A DNA stretch of 64,000 bases, taken from Firmicutes bacterium HGW-Firmicutes-1. GTDB taxonomy: Bacteria; Bacillota; Clostridia; Lachnospirales; Vallitaleaceae. Every line of letters starts with the position of its first letter. Within the stretch, counting starts at the first letter, position 1. The DNA is taken from the NCBI GenBank assembly GCA_002841625.1, contig PHAG01000004.1, positions 1 through 64,000 on the forward strand. Direction: 5' to 3'. Shown piece after piece: positions 55,665-64,000 of this stretch. Position numbers and translations under genes: made by a program. Under the pieces are notes generated by a model. The model searched no databases. It was given only the letters and a program-made list of their open reading frames with translations, and had not been told where the DNA came from.

Positions 55665-55766
55665 CTATACTCCTTTAGTTCTCAATCCTCATATTGTACC
55701 ACAAATTCCATCATTTCTTCCTATAATTTATTTATACTAAATAAGACGGTTCCTATAACCTTTACA

Positions 55767-58247
55767 TTATTTTGATTTAATTTTGTTCAGCCATCCGTTT
55801 AATGTATTGATCATTTTTAAAACCTCAAACGGCTTACTAATATAATCATTCATACCAGCCTCATATACTTTTTCTTTAATCCCTATCAATGCGTGTGCAG
55901 ACATTGCTATGATTGGTATTTCCTTATAGTCGTCTAAAGATCTGATTTTTCTTGCAGCTTCATATCCATCCATAACTGGCATCTGCAAATCCATTAGAAT
56001 AAGGTCATATTTCTCCTTTTTAACCATCTCCAAAGCCATACTACCATTATCAGCGATGTTAATGTTGATCCCATTCTCTTCTAATATAGCCCTAGCTAAC
56101 TCCTGATTAATCTCATTATCTTCGACAAGTAATACTTTTGCATTATGAAACTTACTTTGATCTTGCAATTTAAAAGTTTCGTTAGAAATTAAATTCTTCT
56201 CTAAATGCTTATCAAAAATATGGGCCAATTTTTTGTAAAATTGTAGCTGACCCATAGGATAATAAAAAATACCATTGACACAATCATCGTATTCTATTGT
56301 CTCAAGTTCATACTCTCTATAGGCACTTAATATCATTAAGAATGACTGAGTACCTAGCGCATCCTGTACTTTTGAAATTTTTTGTATAAATTTGTCTTTC
56401 AATAACTGCCAATCAATAAGCACTAAATGGTAGTCCTTTTTTTCATGTAAAGCATGAATCGCATCAGATATACTTTCAACCTGCTTATGTTTTATATCAA
56501 ATTGATTCAGTTCCTTCATAATAATCGATGTCATATCACTTTTCCCACCTACTAATAGTACTTTAAGAAACTCAAGATTTGCGTAGGTATGGTCTTTAAC
56601 TTTCGCCTCATAATCTCTTTCAAATTGAGCAGTAAAAACAAATCGGCTACCTTGCCCTAATTTGCTTTCTACATAAATGGTACCTCCCATTAGTTCAATC
56701 AAACTTTTAGAGATTGAAAGTCCAAGACCCGTACCACCATATTTACGTGTTGTGGACATATCCCCTTGCGTAAATGCATCAAAAAGATTTGATTGATACT
56801 CTTGACTCATTCCAATCCCTGTATCCTCTACAATGATTCTTAATGTAATTTGCTTCTCACTCATATTTTCCATTTCTAAAATGATGTTAATCTCACCTTT
56901 CTCAGTAAATTTTACTGAGTTATTAATGAGATTAAGGAGCACTTGATTGAATCGAACGGCATCACCTATTAAAAATTGAGGTATCTCAGAGTTAAGTCTG
57001 TAATGGAGCGTTAATTTTTTCTTACATAAATTGTAACTAACGATATTAGAAACGTTATTTAAAACTTCATACAGATCAAACAAATTATATTCAAGTGTTA
57101 TTTTATTGGCTTCAATTTTAGAAATATCCAAGACATCATTTACTAGATCCAGAAGGTTTTGGGCTGATAAAATTGTTTTCTCTACATAATCTAATTGTAT
57201 AGACGATAGTTGTGTTTTCTGAATCAAATAATTGAATCCTATAATCGCATTGATTGGGGTACGAATTTCATGACTAATATTTGCAAGAAAGTTGCTTTTA
57301 GCAAAACTTGCAGCTTCTGCCTGGATCCTTGCATCTTCAGTCAATTTTCTTTCTTCAATATTACGAATCACGCCTACCATTTCGATATCACCATCTAAAT
57401 TGTATCGATACTTGGTGGACATTTCAACCCATATAATGTCTCCATTTTTACAGAACTGTTGAACCTCAATAATATAGTGTTTTGGCTCTTCAGGCATTTC
57501 TATGAAATCGTTCATATGTTTTGCTATCTCATCTTTAGCCATTGCTAAAGAATCAGGAACCAATGTTTCTTCCATTGTTTCATTCAAAGCTTCTTCTACA
57601 GTGAGTCCTCTTAACTGTAATATAGATGGACTTACATAAGTAGTCTTGTTTTTGGATAAATTTAAAATCCAGATCACATCGGATACATTTTCTGCTATCA
57701 GTCGATATTTTTCCTCCCTAATTCTAAGTTCTTGCTCCATTTGCTTACGATCTTCTAGCAACTGCAAAGTAGCCATATGAGCTCTTTTTAACTCGAAGGT
57801 TTTTTCTTCAACCAATCTAGCAAGTCTTTCCTTTTCATCTCGCTTTTGGAGATTCGCATTTTTGATTTTCAGCATAGCACGTATCTGCGCAGTGAGCTCG
57901 CTTTCGTCGATCGGCTTTGCAAGGAATGCTTCCGCACCGCATTCTAAAGCAAGTATTCGGCTTTCTTTATCTTGTTTTATTGCAGTGAGAAAAACCACTG
58001 GTATTTCGCTTACCCAAGAGTCTAATTTCAATCTCCTACAGGTTTCAAAACCATCCATTACTGGCATGATAATGTCAAGAAGGATAACATCTGGATTCAC
58101 CTCTATAGCTAGTTCAAGTCCTTTTTGACCATTCGTCGCTGTAAATACAACACACTTAGGAAAAGCATCCCTTAACAGTGCTTTTAAACTGATGAGATTA
58201 TCTTGATTATCATCAATAGCTAAAATTTTAATGTCTCTATTTTCCAT
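55767..58247 (-). CDS. Hybrid kinase REC-PAS-HisKA-HATPase-REC-REC
   Basis: 826 residues, no membrane segment. N-terminal receiver at 5-130 ([24 protein letters not shown]). PAS at about 185-300. HisKA ([19 protein letters not shown]), HATPase ([15 protein letters not shown]). A degenerate receiver-like domain at about 560-680 retains an Asp (LVLIDWQLL) but has no acidic pair. A final true receiver at about 700-820 ([22 protein letters not shown]). From HisKA onward it resembles the PocR kinase strongly. It overlaps the upstream kinase gene by 11 bases, so it is co-translated with it. Confidence 0.9.
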   Translation of the reverse strand: MENRDIKILAIDDNQDNLISLKALLRDAFPKCVVFTATNGQKGLELAIEVNPDVILLDIIMPVMDGFETCRRLKLDSWVSEIPVVFLTAIKQDKESRILALECGAEAFLAKPIDESELTAQIRAMLKIKNANLQKRDEKERLARLVEEKTFELKRAHMATLQLLEDRKQMEQELRIREEKYRLIAENVSDVIWILNLSKNKTTYVSPSILQLRGLTVEEALNETMEETLVPDSLAMAKDEIAKHMNDFIEMPEEPKHYIIEVQQFCKNGDIIWVEMSTKYRYNLDGDIEMVGVIRNIEERKLTEDARIQAEAASFAKSNFLANISHEIRTPINAIIGFNYLIQKTQLSSIQLDYVEKTILSAQNLLDLVNDVLDISKIEANKITLEYNLFDLYEVLNNVSNIVSYNLCKKKLTLHYRLNSEIPQFLIGDAVRFNQVLLNLINNSVKFTEKGEINIILEMENMSEKQITLRIIVEDTGIGMSQEYQSNLFDAFTQGDMSTTRKYGGTGLGLSISKSLIELMGGTIYVESKLGQGSRFVFTAQFERDYEAKVKDHTYANLEFLKVLLVGGKSDMTSIIMKELNQFDIKHKQVESISDAIHALHEKKDYHLVLIDWQLLKDKFIQKISKVQDALGTQSFLMILSAYREYELETIEYDDCVNGIFYYPMGQLQFYKKLAHIFDKHLEKNLISNETFKLQDQSKFHNAKVLLVEDNEINQELARAILEENGININIADNGSMALEMVKKEKYDLILMDLQMPVMDGYEAARKIRSLDDYKEIPIIAMSAHALIGIKEKVYEAGMNDYISKPFEVLKMINTLNGWLNKIKSK

Positions 58248-61188
58248 AGATTACCTCACTAATTTTCTCAAAAAGTTCATTCGCAACGATTGGCTTTGCA
58301 ACAAAAGCATCAAATCCATAGGATAAAATAGCATCTCGATCATGGTCCATGGCACTTGCAGTAAGGGCTATAACTGGAATATGTTCCAACTCAGACATCT
58401 TTCTAATCTTAAGAAATGCTTCTATTCCACTCATTCCTGATAATGCAATATCCATTAAAATTAAATGAGGTACATTTTCTTTTGCCATTTCTATCCCTTC
58501 ATAAGCATTGACTGCTTCGATTACAGTATAATGATTGGAAAGCAGCGCCTTTGCTGTAATCATATTATCTGGATTATCTTCTACAATCAGAACCACTGGT
58601 TTACCTTTAATGGGTTTCATATCACGTTGCTGCAGTTTTGTTTCAATCGTTTCTGGATATAACATGTTAAATACTGCACTTTGAAGCTTCATACGATCTA
58701 CATCACCCTTTTGAATCAATTGATGAATATTGTTTCGTTTTAAGAATTTTAATTCTTCTTTTGTAATATGTTTAGCTGTTAGAACGAGTACTGGGATATG
58801 TGCCGTAAGTTCTGCGTTTCGTAGCATCTCCAGAACTTTAAACCCATCAATATCGGGCATCATCAAATCGAGTATCATGGCATCGGGTATCACTCGATCA
58901 ATCATCCCGAAGGCTTCGACGGCATCGTGTGCAACTAAGACCTCATATCCCATTTCTTCAACTAAATCCTTAATTTGAATAACTGCCGATTCATTGTCTT
59001 CAACTAGTAAAATAGTTTTATTAGAAGAATTTGACATAGGCCTTGGAGGCTGTTGTTTGGTTGGATATTTGACTTCTGTTGCTCTTTCTTCTTCTTGTAC
59101 TATCCTATTTTCAGCTTTATATTGACGGGGTAAAGAAAAGATAAATTCTGATCCCACTTCCGGGGTGCTGTTTACCGAAATAGTACCTCCTAGTAAATTC
59201 GCATATCTTTTTGCTATGGCTAACCCTAATCCGGTACCACCAAACCTTCTGGAACTGCTACCATCTGCTTGTCTGAATTCTTCGAAAATATGCTCTAAAT
59301 AATCTTTTGCAATACCTATGCCAGTATCAGTTACTCTGATTTCAACACTGTTTTCATTTTTTACAGCCGAAACAACAACTTTGCCTTCATCCGTAAATTT
59401 TACCGCATTCCCTATGAGATTTTGTAATACGTGACGACATTTCTCGGTATCACTACTAATCAATAAATCAAAACCACTTGATTCATGGAGTAATTCAATA
59501 TTTTTTTGTTTTGACTGCGGTTGTATCATAATTACAACATCTGCAATCAAGTTATTGACATTAAATTGGGAGATTTCGATTTCTTCACGTCCAGCTTCGA
59601 TGCGGGAAATGTCGAGAACGTCGTTAATAAGCTTCAAAAGATTTTTACCATTGCGCTCAATAATCTCTAAATAGCTATATTCCTCTTCCGGTATTTGGTT
59701 GACAAGTCTACGGTTAAGTACCCCCGAAAGCGCAATGACTGAGTTAAGTGGCGTACGTAGTTCATGGCTCATGTTGGATAAGAAATTTGTTTTGAGTCGG
59801 CTAGCTTCATCTAATTGCTTTTTCTGCATTTCCAGCTCTGCATTTTGTTGTACTAACTCTACAGTTTGAGCTGACAATTCAGATTTGTGAGCAGTCAATT
59901 CACGGTTTTGTTGCTCCACTTCTTCCTTAAACTCTTTGATTTTGCGATATGCCAATATTCCCTCAATACGAGTACTAAGGGTAACCATAATATTATCGAT
60001 CATTTCAATAGATTTAGCTGCAAACTTAGTAAGCGTGGCCAAAGAAATAACAGCTATGACCTGATTGCCAGAAATAATGGGAATTGTGATGATTTCTCTT
60101 GGAATAAATTTACCCCCAACTGTATTAAACTCAAAACGTGTATCTTCCGGAATATTTTGAATGTATTGAAGCTTACGCGTTAACAGAACAGCACCAAATT
60201 CTCCTTCAAAACAATTTGCCTCAAACGATGGTTTGGCATTGTGAGCCATGCCTAGGGATTCAAAGTGTTCAAAGGTCTGTTGATTGTCCTTCAATAAATA
60301 AACGGCTGCCATTTGCGATCCTGTATGTTCTGCGAGTGCACCAAGTGTCGACTGAAAGAATTTTCTAGCATCCTCATCCCTCAGCATAGCTTCTGCAAGA
60401 TTTGATGCCATTTTACTTAAAATAGTATTCTCTTGAACCAAATCTGCCAAATTATTAATAGACGCAGATAAAACGCCAAACTCATTTTTAGATATGTAAA
60501 GACTACGCGCCTTCAAATCACCATCATTAAAACTCAGAACAGCATCATTCATTGCATTCAATGGCTTACGGATATTTTGCAGCACCCTATGGCCGATGAT
60601 AGCAGAGAGCAGAATTATTACTAGAATCATGCTTAGGAGCTGCTTGTGGAACTCGTTTTTCAAATCATTAGAAGCTCTATACAGCTCATTTCCTTTATTA
60701 ATGGCGAATTCATCTATTTTACTGATGCTAGAAAGCATTTTTTCTCTAGATGAACCTTCTGTTTCTATCATTGTTACAATTTCTCCTGAAAGTATTGCCC
60801 TATCGGTCTCTTCATGAATTGTTTTCCATACGATGTAATCTTGATATGCTTGTTCCACATCAGCGGAGGCTCCTAAATATCTCTCTTTAATTATTCCAAA
60901 TTGTTTCTCCGCATCTAATGCAAACAATTTCATTTTTTGAATATAATCTTGTTTTTCCAGATCAGTTTTTGCCACCATTAAATCCTTCTGGATCATACGA
61001 ATATTTAAAACATCCGTATTGAGAGCACCAATTGCTCTTCTAACTTGTAATGGATGCTCATATATATTTTCTGTCTGCTGATTGAGTTGATCTGTTTGCA
61101 CATAGGCTACGACGCCCACAACAATAACAAAAAAAAGTATGACTGTAAAGCCAATTATAAGCTGTGTTCCAATTCTAACATTTTTCAT
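58237..61188 (-). CDS. Membrane hybrid kinase 4HB-HAMP-GAF-HisKA-HATPase-REC-REC
   Basis: 983 residues. Membrane helices at about 9-30 and 185-205 flank a receptor-like four-helix sensor; HAMP to about 260; GAF at about 265-415; coiled coil 420-470 (VELVQQNAELEMQKKQL); HisKA (FLSNMSHELRTPLNS near 478); HATPase ([18 protein letters not shown]); two true receivers at about 728-850 (LLVEDNES; MILDLMMPDIDGF) and 865-980 (LIVEDNPDN; LILMDIALSGMSG). It starts 4 bases after the cheR-like gene stop. The sensor half resembles a chemoreceptor, which the CheR might methylate. That is inference. Confidence 0.9.
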   Translation of the reverse strand: MKNVRIGTQLIIGFTVILFFVIVVGVVAYVQTDQLNQQTENIYEHPLQVRRAIGALNTDVLNIRMIQKDLMVAKTDLEKQDYIQKMKLFALDAEKQFGIIKERYLGASADVEQAYQDYIVWKTIHEETDRAILSGEIVTMIETEGSSREKMLSSISKIDEFAINKGNELYRASNDLKNEFHKQLLSMILVIILLSAIIGHRVLQNIRKPLNAMNDAVLSFNDGDLKARSLYISKNEFGVLSASINNLADLVQENTILSKMASNLAEAMLRDEDARKFFQSTLGALAEHTGSQMAAVYLLKDNQQTFEHFESLGMAHNAKPSFEANCFEGEFGAVLLTRKLQYIQNIPEDTRFEFNTVGGKFIPREIITIPIISGNQVIAVISLATLTKFAAKSIEMIDNIMVTLSTRIEGILAYRKIKEFKEEVEQQNRELTAHKSELSAQTVELVQQNAELEMQKKQLDEASRLKTNFLSNMSHELRTPLNSVIALSGVLNRRLVNQIPEEEYSYLEIIERNGKNLLKLINDVLDISRIEAGREEIEISQFNVNNLIADVVIMIQPQSKQKNIELLHESSGFDLLISSDTEKCRHVLQNLIGNAVKFTDEGKVVVSAVKNENSVEIRVTDTGIGIAKDYLEHIFEEFRQADGSSSRRFGGTGLGLAIAKRYANLLGGTISVNSTPEVGSEFIFSLPRQYKAENRIVQEEERATEVKYPTKQQPPRPMSNSSNKTILLVEDNESAVIQIKDLVEEMGYEVLVAHDAVEAFGMIDRVIPDAMILDLMMPDIDGFKVLEMLRNAELTAHIPVLVLTAKHITKEELKFLKRNNIHQLIQKGDVDRMKLQSAVFNMLYPETIETKLQQRDMKPIKGKPVVLIVEDNPDNMITAKALLSNHYTVIEAVNAYEGIEMAKENVPHLILMDIALSGMSGIEAFLKIRKMSELEHIPVIALTASAMDHDRDAILSYGFDAFVAKPIVANELFEKISEVIYGK

Positions 61189-61192
61189 CTTT

Positions 61193-62029
61193 TCAAACTC
61201 CTCTCCCTATTTTATTTTCAAAAACAGTGGTGGGTATTTCTATATTCTGTACCTTTGCACAATTTTGAACAAGCATTTTTTCCGACTCATCTGTCACTAA
61301 ATACCCGAAGGTTGACAGTGCTTGCTGTAATTTTTTAATAATAAGCTGCTGCAAATTAGGTTTGTAATATATTAATACATTACAACAAATCACAATATCA
61401 AAATCTCCATAAATACTCTCTGGCGGGTTGGCTGTTGATGGATCCAGCAAGTCATAGGTAGAAAAATTAACGCATTGCCTCAATTCGGGAATAATTGTAT
61501 AAGTGTTTCCCTGCTTGGTAAAGTACTTATTAAGTTGCTTGAGTTTTACATTTTGAACCGCGTGCTGGTCGTATACACCGGCTATTCCATCAGCAAGTGC
61601 CTCCTTAGAAATATCGGTAGCAAAGATACGAAAGCGGATTTGGTGACCCCTAGCTTCAGAAATTTCAGAAAGCAACATGGCTATGGAATAAGCTTCTTGT
61701 CCGCTAGAACATCCTGCCGACCAGATTCGAATTTCACTACCTTCTGGTTTATGAGCTATAATGTTATGAAAAACGTTCTGTTCTAGCGCAGCAAATGTAA
61801 TGGAATCTCTAAAAAACTGACTAAAGGTAATGTGTAAAGAGCCAAAAAAATGATCTGCTTCATTTTTGTTTTTTTCTAGGAAGTTACAATACTGGTCAGC
61901 ATTGATAGCCCCGATTACAATACATCTTCGTTCTAGAGCATTCATAATAAATGCTTCATCATATATGGATATATCTCTTTCATAAGTTAGTTTCATCACC
62001 GTTATTATTTTACTTAACTCCTTGTTCAT
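61193..62029 (-). CDS. CheR-type methyltransferase linked to a hybrid kinase
   Basis: 278 residues. SAM-binding motif WSAGCSSGQEAYSIAM near 106; the late motif reads ICCNVLIYY, where canonical CheR has CRNVLIYF, so the Arg is replaced by Cys. N-terminal CheR helical domain present. The start follows GGGAGAC. The gene lies directly before two large hybrid kinases in one operon, separate from the main chemotaxis operon. It probably modifies the adjacent receptor-like kinase. Confidence 0.88.
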   Translation of the reverse strand: MNKELSKIITVMKLTYERDISIYDEAFIMNALERRCIVIGAINADQYCNFLEKNKNEADHFFGSLHITFSQFFRDSITFAALEQNVFHNIIAHKPEGSEIRIWSAGCSSGQEAYSIAMLLSEISEARGHQIRFRIFATDISKEALADGIAGVYDQHAVQNVKLKQLNKYFTKQGNTYTIIPELRQCVNFSTYDLLDPSTANPPESIYGDFDIVICCNVLIYYKPNLQQLIIKKLQQALSTFGYLVTDESEKMLVQNCAKVQNIEIPTTVFENKIGRGV

Positions 62030-62288
62030 TTGTCTCCCATTTGGCTTCTATTCCCTTAAACTTTTATAAGCATCAGCAAGCAAACCGACATCTGCGGATT
62101 GATTTAATCTTTACTTATTTGTTACATTTCTTAAGTTATCAATTCGTATATACTTATAGTACATCTTTACAAAAAGTATATATCACCTTTCTGCATGATG
62201 CAAGAAGTTGTTATAAAATATGACTGTTTTCAACATTTTACGGGTTATATCTTACTCAAAAAAAGACTTGCCCCTGCTGGGCACACAA

Positions 62289-62321
62289 TAAAAAAGCCAT
62301 TATTCCCAGGGATAATGGCTT
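62289..62321 (-). terminator. Strong terminator in the cheR-deoR gap
   Basis: Minus strand AAGCCATTATCCC, one-base loop T, GGGAATAATGGCTT, then TTTTATTG. It lies about 100 bases after the DeoR terminator with no ORF between. The 62030-62288 segment is AT-rich with only the unassigned cheR promoter. Confidence 0.8.
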
Positions 62322-62396
62322 AATTGGTTCTCTTACTGGTGCATGAGGACTTTCCTCTCTACAACTTTGGTTTGTTACTACCCCGTCTAGCATTAG
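62322..62396 (-). ncRNA. Possible small structured RNA between two terminators
   Basis: On the minus strand this 75-base stretch contains GAGGA-AAG-TCCTC (a 5-bp hairpin) and GGTAGTAACAAACC, and runs into the strong terminator at 62289-62321. There is no reading frame of note and no visible promoter. It might be a small RNA, or the terminators might simply be stacked. It is not RNase P RNA, although GGAAAGTCC is a motif of it. Confidence 0.25.
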
Positions 62397-62446
62397 AAAA
62401 AACGCCCCTGGAAACCCATCATTCCTCCTAGGTTTCCAAGGACGTC
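62397..62446 (-). terminator. Terminator of the DeoR gene
   Basis: Minus strand ACGTCCTTGGAAACC pairs with GGTTTCCAGGGGCGT (two G-U pairs), then TTTTTTC. It starts immediately after the stop. Confidence 0.8.
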
Positions 62447-63199
62447 CTACTCCTTAGCTTCCTCAGCTATAATGTAGGTTGCATACTTTTCCAGTGTTTC
62501 TGTCAGTTTATCTGATATTATGATGCATTCATTTATTTCAAAAGCTTTAGACAACGCTCTTTTATCACATTTAGAATGATCTGCTAATACATAGGTTTTT
62601 TTAGAATTGTTTTTAACAATTCTTTTTTTATTTGATTCTCTAAAATCGTGGGTGTTGATTCCACCATCATAGCTATATCCACTCGTTCCTAAAAATGCTT
62701 TGTCAAAAAACATCTCCGAAAGGAGTCTATCCGTTATGGGCCCTGAAACAGAGCTTAATGTATTGGTAACCTCTCCTCCTAACATTATGCACTTTATTTT
62801 TGTTTCTGATAAACATGTAAGTATTTGAGTATTTGAGGTTACTACTGTAATTTGTTTGTTCTTTAAATAATGAATCATTTGAAAGGTTGTTGTTCCAGAA
62901 TCAAGGTAAATCACTTCACCGTCATTTACAAGGGACGCCGCATACTCTGCGATGATATTCTTTTCTTTTTTATAGTACAATTCTTTTGTTTTAATTGGCA
63001 AATCAAATACGCCTAATTTAAGCCTAGCTGCTCCACCTCTTAACAAAACGATCTGACCCTCTTCTTCGAGAGTTCTTAGATCTCTTCTAATCGTTGATAG
63101 CGAACTATCTTTTAAAGACTCAACTAGTTCTTCTACATATATAACTTCTTTTTTTTCAAATTCATCTAATATTTTTTTTCTTCTAATATAAGGTATCAT
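62447..63199 (-). CDS. DeoR/GlpR-family transcriptional regulator
   Basis: 250 residues. The N-terminal DeoR helix-turn-helix (RRKKILDEFEKKEVIYVEEL; LSTIRRDLRTLEEEGQIVLLRGGA) is followed by the sugar-phosphate sensing domain (IYLDSGTTTFQM; LGGEVTNTLSSVSGP; DHSKCDKRALSKAF). It normally represses a sugar catabolic operon until a phosphorylated sugar binds. The upstream PfkB kinase gene, 66 bases away on the same strand, is a likely target. The inducer is unknown. Confidence 0.92.
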   Translation of the reverse strand: MIPYIRRKKILDEFEKKEVIYVEELVESLKDSSLSTIRRDLRTLEEEGQIVLLRGGAARLKLGVFDLPIKTKELYYKKEKNIIAEYAASLVNDGEVIYLDSGTTTFQMIHYLKNKQITVVTSNTQILTCLSETKIKCIMLGGEVTNTLSSVSGPITDRLLSEMFFDKAFLGTSGYSYDGGINTHDFRESNKKRIVKNNSKKTYVLADHSKCDKRALSKAFEINECIIISDKLTETLEKYATYIIAEEAKE

Positions 63200-63265
63200 A
63201 GCCCACCTCGAATTGTTTTATACTACAAATTATAACACGTTCTTCATTAAAATCAAGGTTTCTAT

Positions 63266-64000
63266 CTAGTATTTTGTTATTTCATCTATACTTGGCATAG
63301 ATTCTTGTGTTCCAATTTTAGTAACAGTAATTGAACTCACTTGGGTTGCAAACTTTGCTGCCTCAATATAATTACTATCCTTTAATATTTTATATGCAAA
63401 GGCTCCGATAAAAGAATCTCCAGCCCCAGTAGTATCTATTGCATGAACCTTTTTTGCCGGAATATGGACTATATTTTCTTTATCGTATAAAATTGAACCC
63501 TTTGCACCTAACGTAATGATTAATAAATGATCGAATATGTCATCGAATAAATGTGCATGGATCCTCGCGCTTTCTTCATCAAAAATGGGTTGTTTTGCGT
63601 AAAAAGATGCTTCGGGTTCATTGACAACAAAATAATCTACTTTTCTAAGAACTTTTTCACTCATTAAATTGGCAGGTGCACCATTTAAGATGACAACGCA
63701 ATCGCATTCTTTTGCTAATCGTATTCCAGCTTCTACAACCTCCACTGGTATTTCAAGTTGAAAAATGACGATTGAGCTTTTTTCTAGTAACGGCTTAATA
63801 ACATTCAATCTATCAATTGTAATTTCACCATTTGCTCCCGAGACGATGTTCGCATAAACGCTACCATCATGTAACGCATTTACAATACCTAGTCCAGTTG
63901 TGCCCCGAACTTTTTCTAAATAATCAAGATTTACTTTATATTCCTTAAGACTATTAGATATATGTTCACCAAAGAAATCATTACCAATGGTTCCAACAAA
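63266..64000 (-). CDS. PfkB-family carbohydrate kinase (5' part outside the window)
   Basis: 244 residues up to the right edge; the N-terminus of about 50 residues is missing. The reading frame continues without a stop to position 64000; a start at 63808 would be an internal TTG. The substrate/ATP motifs are visible: FVGTIGNDFFGEHI at the edge, and HAIDTTGAGDSFIGAFAYKI with the catalytic Asp. Together with the DeoR regulator downstream it probably phosphorylates a sugar or nucleoside. It is closest in shape to ribokinase, but the substrate cannot be assigned. Confidence 0.9.
   Translation of the reverse strand, partial: FVGTIGNDFFGEHISNSLKEYKVNLDYLEKVRGTTGLGIVNALHDGSVYANIVSGANGEITIDRLNVIKPLLEKSSIVIFQLEIPVEVVEAGIRLAKECDCVVILNGAPANLMSEKVLRKVDYFVVNEPEASFYAKQPIFDEESARIHAHLFDDIFDHLLIITLGAKGSILYDKENIVHIPAKKVHAIDTTGAGDSFIGAFAYKILKDSNYIEAAKFATQVSSITVTKIGTQESMPSIDEITKY

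Noticed and set aside
62340-62400. GGAAAGTCC motif suggesting RNase P RNA
   Set aside because: Only this nonamer matches; the rest of the RNA (about 350 bases with further conserved blocks) is absent and the interval is under 100 bases.
63266-63808. A complete 180-residue kinase
   Set aside because: The frame is open to the window edge with typical ribokinase sequence; the apparent start is an internal TTG.

Overview
The window is AT-rich, with strong AGGAGG-type ribosome binding sites, TTGACA/TATAAT promoters, many intrinsic terminators and a Clostridia-like gene set (SigI/RsgI pair, SLH-domain surface proteins, AsnA, CheD, PocR-type kinase, SEC-C protein). It most probably comes from the chromosome of an anaerobic member of the class Clostridia, perhaps Lachnospirales; genus cannot be read from this sequence alone. 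No phage, plasmid, CRISPR or transposase gene was seen.

Layout. 1-2.7 kb: the tail of an unknown gene, a CdaR/PucR-type regulator and a glycine-rich membrane protein. 2.7-8.0 kb: a cell-surface block on the minus strand with SigI and its RsgI-like membrane anti-sigma factor, a tiny secreted peptide, a four-FN3 plus SLH protein and a small SLH protein, separated by a duplicated promoter/hairpin module. 8.2-17.8 kb: prephenate dehydratase, small membrane proteins, a DEDDh exonuclease, a REC-HD-GYP/HPt pair, then amt-glnK behind a leader that looks like an ANTAR-controlled antiterminator, then nifX-like, endonuclease III, a B12-radical SAM protein and an L,D-transpeptidase. 18-22 kb: a CAP-domain lipoprotein, TypA/BipA and a six-gene tRNA operon (Tyr-Leu-Phe-Gly-Gly-Gln).

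22-35.5 kb: one long minus-strand chemosensory operon headed by a TetR regulator with its own promoter and palindromic operator, followed by cheY, cheA, two cheW-mcp pairs, cheR, cheB, cheD, a PAS hybrid kinase ending in HPt and a stand-alone receiver. 35.9-40.3 kb: AsnA and two overlapping MutS-like ATPase genes. 40.4-45.5 kb: a livKHMGF-type amino-acid ABC importer. 45.7-48.1 kb: an iron-sulfur protein, a SEC-C protein and a small conserved-looking protein. 48-62 kb: three large hybrid sensor kinases, one co-transcribed with a second CheR, plus an MFS exporter and an ABC-2 exporter. 62-64 kb: a DeoR regulator and a PfkB-family sugar kinase cut by the window edge.

Nitrogen acquisition (amt, glnK, asnA, liv importer) and signal transduction (about a dozen two-component or chemotaxis proteins) dominate. 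The items most worth following are the amt leader with two A1/G4 hexaloops overlapping a terminator, the orphan promoter-terminator unit in the SLH region, a dispersed intergenic repeat that abuts terminator T-tracts, the TetR-headed chemosensory operon, the paired MutS-like ATPases with a Walker B Asn, and a possible small structured RNA downstream of the DeoR gene.
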